64,000 bases of DNA. Origin: Hydrogenophaga sp. 2FB (lineage in GTDB: Bacteria > Pseudomonadota > Gammaproteobacteria > Burkholderiales > Burkholderiaceae_C). Shown piece by piece: positions 59,343 to 64,000 of the stretch; positions within the stretch are counted from its first letter, which is position 1, and every line of letters starts with the position of its first letter. The stretch covers positions 21,960-85,959 of the forward strand of contig NZ_SCML01000026.1 of the NCBI RefSeq assembly GCF_005503365.1, written 5' to 3'. The notes below the pieces were generated by a model, which did not search any database, had not been told where the DNA came from, and saw only the letters and a list, made by a program, of their open reading frames with translations. Position numbers and translations under genes: made by a program.

Positions 59343-61488
59343 CCACGCCCGCGTTGCCCTTGGTGCACTCGCCAGCCTTGCGCTGGCGGTGCCCGGGTTT
59401 GCCCAGACGGGGGGCGCGGCGCGTGACCGCGATGTGGCGGGCGCGCTCGCGCCGGTCGTGATCACCGGCAGCTCGGCCTGGCAGGACCGCTGGCTCGCGC
59501 CGGGTTCGGTCGAAGTGGTCGATGGCGAGGAATTGCGCGCCGGCCAGTTGCAGATCAACCTCTCCGAAGGCCTGGGCCGCGTGCCCGGGCTGGTGGTGCG
59601 CAACCGGCAGAACTACGCGCAAGACCTGCAGATCTCCATGCGCGGCTACGGCGCGCGCGCGCCGTTCGGCGTGCGTGGCGTGCGCCTGTATGTCGACGGC
59701 ATTCCCGCCAGCGCGCCCGACGGGCAGGGCCAGGCGGCGAACTTCCCGATCGGCAGCGCGGACCGCATCGAGGTCATCCGCGGGCCGTTCTCCGCGCTCT
59801 ACGGCGCTTCGGCCGGCGGGGTGATCGCGCTCTACACACAAGACGGCCAGCGCCCCACCGAGTGGCGCACCGGTGTGGTGGCCGGTGAGAACGGCCTGTG
59901 GCGTTTTTCCACGCAGCTCAGCGGGCAGACCGGCACGGCCGAGCAACCCGGCTGGTCGTACACGCTCGACGCGGGCAAGTTCGCCACCGACGGTGAACGC
60001 ACGCAGTCGGCCGCCTCGCGCAGCACCGGCAACCTGAAGCTCAGCCGCGCGCACGACGGCGGGCGCACGGTGCTCGTGCTCAACCGCCAAAGCAGCCAGG
60101 CACAGGACCCGCTGGGCCTCACGCGCGCCGAGTTCGATGCCGACCCGCGCCAGACCACGGCGGCGGCCACGCAGTTCAACACGCGCAAGAGCGTCTCGCA
60201 AACGCAGATCGGCCTCGCCTGGGAACAGGCGCTGGGCAACGGCCACCGCATCGAACTGATGGGCTATGGCGGGCAGCGCGCGGTGCGCCAGTTCCAGGCC
60301 ATTCCCACCGGGGCACAGATCCCCGCCGGCAGTGCAGGGGGCGTGATCGATCTGGACCGCGACTACTGGGGCTGGAACGCGCGCTGGAGGCTGGACCGCA
60401 GTTACGACAGTGGTCGGCTCACGGTGGCCGCGGGCCTCGCATCCGACCGGCAGACCGAAGACCGCCTGGGTTACGAGAACTTCGTGGGCGCCATGCTGGG
60501 CGTGCAAGGCCGCCTGCGGCGCGACGAAACCAACCGCGCCAGCACCCTGGACCCGTACCTGCAAGCCGAGTGGCGCACGAGCACCACCACGCTGCTGGCG
60601 GGCCTGCGGCACTCCAGCGTGCGCTTCAAGTCGAGCGACCGATTCATCGCGGCGGGCAATCCGGACGACAGCGGCGCGGTGAAGTTCGACGGCTGGAGCC
60701 CCGTGCTCGGCATCCGGCGCGAGATAACCCCGCAACTGCAGGCCTTCGCCAGCGTGGGCCGCGGGTTTGAGACGCCCACGCTCAACGAGGTGGCCTACCG
60801 TCCCTCGGGCCTGACCGGCCTCAACACCGCGGTGAACGCGTCGCGCAGCCTCAGCGCCGAAACCGGTCTGCGCGGCAAGCAGGCGTGGGGTACCTGGAGC
60901 GCCACGCTGTTCGAGACCCGCACGCAAGACGAAATCGTGGTGCTCTCCAACACCGGTGGGCGTTCGACGTTTCAGAACGCCGGGCGCACGCGCCGCCAGG
61001 GCTTCGAGCTGGCCGGCTTGATGCAGTGGGGCAAGTTCACCCTCACGCCCGCCTTCACCTGGATGGACGCGCGCTACCGCGATGGTTTCGTCACCTGCAC
61101 CGTCACACCCTGCGCCGTGCCCAATGTGCCGGTGGCGGCGGGCAGCCGACTGCCCGGGCTGGCGCGGCAGCAGGCCTACGTGCAACTGGCGTGGGAGCCG
61201 GGCTGGGCCAACAGCGTGTTCACGCTCGAAGCGCTGCACACCGGCCGCATGGCGGTGAACGACCGCAACACCGACTTCACGCCCGCCAGCACCGTGTTCA
61301 ACCTCGGCGTGCGCTTCGAGCAGAACCGGGGCGACTGGACATGGCGCGAGTTCGTGCGCGTGGACAACTTCACCGACCGCGTCTATGCCGGCTCGGTGAT
61401 CGTCAACGAAGGCAACAACCGCTTCTTCGAACCGGGCGCCGGGCGCTCGGTGGCGGTGGGCGTGGAGCTGGTGCGCAAGTTCCGCTGA
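59320..61488 (+). CDS. pqqU: PqqU (YncD)-like TonB-dependent receptor, putative PQQ importer
   Basis: Outer-membrane TonB receptor of 722 residues. The best start is the ATG at 59320 within the 3' end of the dehydrogenase gene, giving a good signal peptide ending VPGFAQ. The plug region LSEGLGRVPGLVVRNRQNYAQDLQ, then YVDGIPASAPDGQGQ and VIRGPFSALYGASAGGV, and barrel blocks such as GRGFETPTLNE, DEIVVLSNTGGRSTFQNAGRTRRQG and GSVIVNEGNNRFFEPGAGR, closely follow E. coli YncD as I recall it. YncD was shown to import PQQ and renamed PqqU. Coupling to a PQQ enzyme supports the same role here. No pqq synthesis genes are in the window. Confidence 0.88.
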   Translation: MPFGRRTSHARVALGALASLALAVPGFAQTGGAARDRDVAGALAPVVITGSSAWQDRWLAPGSVEVVDGEELRAGQLQINLSEGLGRVPGLVVRNRQNYAQDLQISMRGYGARAPFGVRGVRLYVDGIPASAPDGQGQAANFPIGSADRIEVIRGPFSALYGASAGGVIALYTQDGQRPTEWRTGVVAGENGLWRFSTQLSGQTGTAEQPGWSYTLDAGKFATDGERTQSAASRSTGNLKLSRAHDGGRTVLVLNRQSSQAQDPLGLTRAEFDADPRQTTAAATQFNTRKSVSQTQIGLAWEQALGNGHRIELMGYGGQRAVRQFQAIPTGAQIPAGSAGGVIDLDRDYWGWNARWRLDRSYDSGRLTVAAGLASDRQTEDRLGYENFVGAMLGVQGRLRRDETNRASTLDPYLQAEWRTSTTTLLAGLRHSSVRFKSSDRFIAAGNPDDSGAVKFDGWSPVLGIRREITPQLQAFASVGRGFETPTLNEVAYRPSGLTGLNTAVNASRSLSAETGLRGKQAWGTWSATLFETRTQDEIVVLSNTGGRSTFQNAGRTRRQGFELAGLMQWGKFTLTPAFTWMDARYRDGFVTCTVTPCAVPNVPVAAGSRLPGLARQQAYVQLAWEPGWANSVFTLEALHTGRMAVNDRNTDFTPASTVFNLGVRFEQNRGDWTWREFVRVDNFTDRVYAGSVIVNEGNNRFFEPGAGRSVAVGVELVRKFR

Positions 61489-62097
61489 TCAGGCCTTGGT
61501 TCGCTTCAGCATTTCTTCGGTGTTCGACTTACGGTCGGCATTGACCTTCTGCACCGCGGGGCGCTCGCCCATCTTCTTGAGGTAGTCGCGCACCGGCAGG
61601 TCCGCCAGAAAATCGCGGCCGTAGATGATCTTGGTCGCGCCGCTCACGATGGGCAGGTGCACGATGCCGGCGCAGTCGGCCAGGGTGAAGGTGTCGCCCG
61701 CGAGGTAGGGCGAGAACACCGCCAGCTTCGCGAACGCGGCCACGTTCTTCTCCAGTTGTGGGCCGATCTTTTCCTTGGCCGCGTCGCTCACCTTGCCGCC
61801 GAAGAACGCCTCGGGGTAGAGGTTGCGCGCCACGAGTTCCAGGTGCAGCTCGATGTAGCGCACCAGCTCGCGCACCTTGGCCGCGGCGAACGGGTCGGCC
61901 GGAATCAGCGGGTGCTGCGGGTAGGCCGATTCCAGGTAGTCCAGGATCACGGTCGATTCCGACATCGCGCCGGTGTCCGTCTTCAGGTAAGGCACCTTGC
62001 CCAGGGGGCTGCAGGCCTTGTCGGTCTCGCCGATCCAGGCCAGTTCTTCCTCGAACGGCACGCCTTTTTCCAGCAGCGCGAGCTTGACCTTGTTGTA
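61489..62097 (-). pseudogene. Glutathione S-transferase, 5' end lost at a rearrangement junction
   Basis: The frame encodes most of a GST: residues matching the first helix (YNKVKLALLEKGVPFEEEL) begin abruptly at 62097, then SPLGKVPYLKTDTGAMSES, a thioredoxin-fold glutathione-site block with the ES motif, then the helical C-terminal domain to MLKRTKA. About 12-15 N-terminal residues, including the start and the usual active-site residue, are missing. Upstream in frame the sequence is unrelated and reaches a TAG. A GTG at 62061 could start a shorter, probably inactive product. Its stop abuts that of the PqqU-like gene. Confidence 0.8.
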
Positions 62098-62330
62098 CCC
62101 ACCTCTTGCCCCCTATCCGGGAATACTTTGCAAAATAGAGGTTCTTTCATCTGGTATTCGGAAGAAAATTGTAAGTATGCCCAGATGAATACTTCGTATA
62201 CTTTTGGCTGAGCCAACGCAGCGAAGACGGCGCCCGGCTCACCCCCCCCCCATACGAGAGAGCTTCGGGCTCGCGACCGCACCTACGGCAGTCCACGCGT
62301 CTGACACGATCTTCGAGCGCTGGGCGGGAG
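62098..62330. other. Non-coding junction segment with an A+T-rich patch
   Basis: No gene is recognised. Bases about 62110-62212 are far richer in A+T than the chromosome to the left, with AAGTAT/ATACTT inverted motifs. A run of ten C residues is at 62240-62249. It appears to be imported DNA next to the broken GST gene. Confidence 0.5.
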
Positions 62331-62690
62331 ATGCGGGTGAACCGGATCATCCGGCTGATGGATCTGGCTAAGCTACAAGCTCGCCACAAGCGGCGCAGGC
62401 TATCTGGCGATGCAGGCAGCAGGTTTGAAAACCACGTCGCGCCCAACCATCTGCAACTCGAATTCAAGGCCAGCAAACCCAGCTCGCTGAAGCATCACTC
62501 AGACCAGGGAAGTCAGTACATCCGCGACGACTTCCAGCAGTTGCTCAAGGCACATGGCATCACCTGCAGCATGAGCCGTCGGGGTGTATGCTGAGACCTA
62601 GCCGCAAGGAGAGTTTCTTCTCATTTTTGAAGACGGGTAGGCTCAGCCGCAAGGTCTACCGGACGAGGGAAGAGGCCAAGTGCTACGTGA
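62331..62690 (+). mobile_element. IS3-family transposase remnant (plus strand)
   Basis: The frame encodes pieces of an IS3-type OrfB: the N-terminal RVNRIIRLMDLAKLQAR(H) stretch and APNHLQLEFKASKP, joined directly to SSLKHHSDQGSQYIRDDFQQLL, so the first half of the DDE catalytic core is deleted. After SMSRRGVC there is a stop. Sequence matching the next block (ESFFS.., then SRKVYRTREEA) continues in another frame to about 62690. It is a dead relic. Confidence 0.85.
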
Positions 62691-62769
62691 GTAGTTTGCA
62701 TGCAGGCTGACTGTTCCATGAGTGTTAGCGGGTCAAAGTGGGCTTCCCCCAGTTTCCCGGACGGTTTGC

Positions 62770-63045
62770 TTAGCCCATTAAGCCTTGCTCAAAGTCAACT
62801 GGGCTGAGGAAGTCTAGCTTTGAGTGTTTGCGCACCGGGTTGTAGAAGCGCTCGATGTAATCGAACACATCGGACCTGGCTTCTTCCCTCGTCCGGTAGA
62901 CCTTGCGGCTGAGCCTCTCGGTCTTCATGGATGAGAAGAAGCTCTCCATCGCGGCGTTGTCCCAGCATTCACCACGACGGCTCATGCTGCAGGTGATGCC
63001 TTGTGCCTTGAGCAACTGTTGGAAGTCGTCGCTGGTGTAGATTGC
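62770..63045 (-). mobile_element. IS3-family transposase C-terminal remnant (minus strand)
   Basis: The minus strand encodes the last 90 residues of an IS3-type OrfB: SDDFQQLLKAQGITCSMSRRGECWDNAAMESFFSSMKTERLSRK (residues about 6-50), with the last DDE glutamate in ESFFS, ending FDYIERFYNPVRKHSKLDFLSPVDFE. The upstream part is lost at about 63045. It is closely related to the plus-strand remnant and lies in inverted orientation to it, about 80 bases away. Confidence 0.87.
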
Positions 63046-63618
63046 CAATGGACCTCAGTCGTCCTTCTGGCTGCTCCACCAAGGTACAGATCTTGGACGT
63101 GTAGGGGTCTCTTGGCCACCATCAGTTGGATGACCAGTGTCGACAGAAGCGGTCATACAACAATCAGAGCTGTATGTAGGTAACCAGTCTTAAGCAGCCC
63201 GCGTAGCCTCTTCTTCGGCTTGGCAGCGACAGCCGACGATGGGATACAGCGATGCTCGCGGGCTCCTTGCCACGCTGCGGTCATTCAGGACCTCGCAAGG
63301 CGAGGACCTGAGAGGCAGCTCTCGAGTGTGCTGCAGACATTGCATGCCAGTGTGTGGCGAGGACACGGCGCTTCGATGCGTTTACTCCAGTAAATAGTAG
63401 AAGGACGCCCACCCGCGCAGGAGTACCGACGACACACGCTAACGATTGAGGGTGAGCGTCTTACAACCCTTGACTTGCGCTGAAGTTTGAATCACTAGAT
63501 CCGTTCCGCCTCGGCAGAGGTGCTTCAATGCAGCATGGTGACGTCATTGGACCGTGGCCGATCGCCGCTGGCGTCGCCGCCTCTCTTGCCTGATGAGTAT
63601 GGCCCAAGCCCAATAGAC
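63046..63618. other. No recognisable gene
   Basis: About 570 bases of lower-GC sequence between the IS3 and IS66 remnants. Short open frames occur on both strands but show no domain, signal or repeated pattern that I recognise. It is probably decayed mobile DNA. Confidence 0.5.
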
Positions 63619-63862
63619 GTAAGCGTCCAGCGATCCCATCTTGACGGTGGAGGCAAGACAACGCAGTGGTCAGAAAGGCTGTACCCAGCGATGCGGCAGC
63701 AGCTCATCAATCCGGTGGTGGGGATGTGTTTGCAAGCGCTCCAGCACGTCTTTGAGGTAGACCCACGGATCGTGTCCTTGCAACTTGGCCGACTGCACCA
63801 GACTCATCACGACGGCGGCCCGCTGGCCGGCCAGTTCGCTGCCACAGAATAGCCAAGCCTTG
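63619..63862 (-). mobile_element. IS66-family transposase C-terminal remnant with element end
   Basis: On the minus strand the frame from about 63862 to 63670 encodes the IS66 TnpC C-terminal segment (RKAWLFCGSELAGQRAAVVMSLVQSAK, then DPWVYLKDVLERL and IDELLPHRW). The plus-strand sequence GTAAGCGTCC at 63619-63628 looks like the terminal inverted repeat of an IS66 element, at the expected distance after the transposase stop. Homology stops at a palindrome at 63863, where another element interrupts it. Confidence 0.75.
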
Positions 63863-63888
63863 CGGTCATGCGAAGCTTCGCATGACCG
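63863..63888. repeat. 26-base perfect palindrome at the IS66 interruption
   Basis: CGGTCATGCGAAG followed by its exact reverse complement. The IS66 protein homology ends immediately beside it. The core YATGCGAAG recurs nearby. Confidence 0.9.
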
Positions 63889-63908
63889 AAATAAGGCGAA
63901 CTCCACTT

Positions 63909-63987
63909 TTATGCGAAGTCGGCACGACGCTGTGGAATCGGCACCCTGGGCAGGATCGCCGCAGGGCACCGACACTGCTTCGCATAA
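63909..63987. repeat. Inverted pair TTATGCGAAG / CTTCGCATAA
   Basis: Ten-base perfect inverted repeats bound a 79-base segment that contains further internal stems (CACCCTGGGC...GCAGGGCACC). With the adjacent palindrome, the nine-base core YATGCGAAG occurs four times in 120 bases in alternating orientation. This could be a recombinase or transposon end whose main body is beyond the right edge. Confidence 0.7.
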
Positions 63988-64000
63988 TCACAGCGCTTGC

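Noticed and set aside
57231..59603. 790-residue minus-strand frame
   Set aside because: Antisense to the PQQ dehydrogenase, whose cofactor motifs and signal peptide are unmistakable.
62331..63045. Functional IS3 element
   Set aside because: One copy has an internal deletion and frameshift, the other lacks the first two-thirds of OrfB, and no orfA or paired terminal repeats are visible.
63520..63852. 110-residue plus-strand frame near the right edge
   Set aside because: It is mostly antisense to the IS66 transposase remnant and shows no family features.

Overview
The window is about 62 kb of dense, GC-rich chromosome followed by about 1.9 kb of mobile-element debris at the right edge. Gene content suggests a betaproteobacterium of the Comamonadaceae (Hydrogenophaga/Acidovorax-like). 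The indications are the PilG-PilH-PilI-PilJ-PilL chemosensory cluster beside rubredoxin, thiD and hemL; a yqgE-ruvX-pyrR-pyrB-pyrC' run; a Bug-type solute-binding protein; DUF3325/DUF3649 iron-uptake genes; and dispersed GC-rich palindromic repeats. This is inferred from gene order and protein features, not from any database search.

Layout. 1-6.6 kb (minus strand): miaB, then a GlrK/QseE-type histidine kinase, a QseG-like lipoprotein and a GlrR-type sigma-54 activator that runs off the left edge; then a small secreted protein, a methyltransferase, yaeQ and tRNA-Met(CAT). 6.7-10.1 kb: an enoyl-CoA hydratase divergent from paaG-paaI-paaK (phenylacetate catabolism), with a dyad in the shared promoter. 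10.2-14 kb (minus): M61 peptidase, dsbC and a UbiH-family monooxygenase. 14-18.4 kb: a MOSC protein, an AraC regulator and a two-subunit IorAB-type molybdenum hydroxylase. 18.5-24.2 kb: a TauE-type permease, then a LysR regulator divergent from phosphonoacetate hydrolase phnA, a Bug-type binding protein and a Na/Pi cotransporter, which together look like a phosphonoacetate module. 24.4-31 kb: ychF, a pseudouridine-synthase-like protein lacking the catalytic Asp, an MFS exporter, a YqaA-type membrane protein, and dusB-fis-purH.

31-43.5 kb: thiD-hemL (minus), then rubredoxin and the whole Pil/Chp twitching-motility chemosensory operon, ending in a 2013-residue PilL kinase with 19 tandem CCTGAA hexamers. 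43.6-51 kb: photolyase (minus), yqgE, ruvX, pyrR, pyrB, an embedded hisC, a dihydroorotase homologue lacking its HxH metal site, and an acyltransferase. 50.9-55.5 kb (minus): a TonB siderophore receptor followed by DUF3649, PepSY and DUF3325 membrane proteins, with a Fur-box-like sequence upstream. 55.7-61.5 kb: a GAF/Fis-HTH regulator without an AAA+ domain, divergent from a PQQ-dependent quinohemoprotein alcohol dehydrogenase and a TonB receptor that closely resembles E. coli PqqU (YncD). This looks like a PQQ-scavenging alcohol-oxidation cassette.

61.5-64 kb: a glutathione S-transferase gene that has lost its 5' end, two inverted IS3-family transposase remnants, an IS66 transposase C-terminal remnant, and a palindrome-rich sequence that interrupts the IS66 remnant.

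Many adjacent genes overlap by 1-4 bases (ATGA, GTGA, TTGA, TGATG), which I used to choose start codons. No CRISPR array, rRNA, complete prophage or recognisable anti-phage system is visible.
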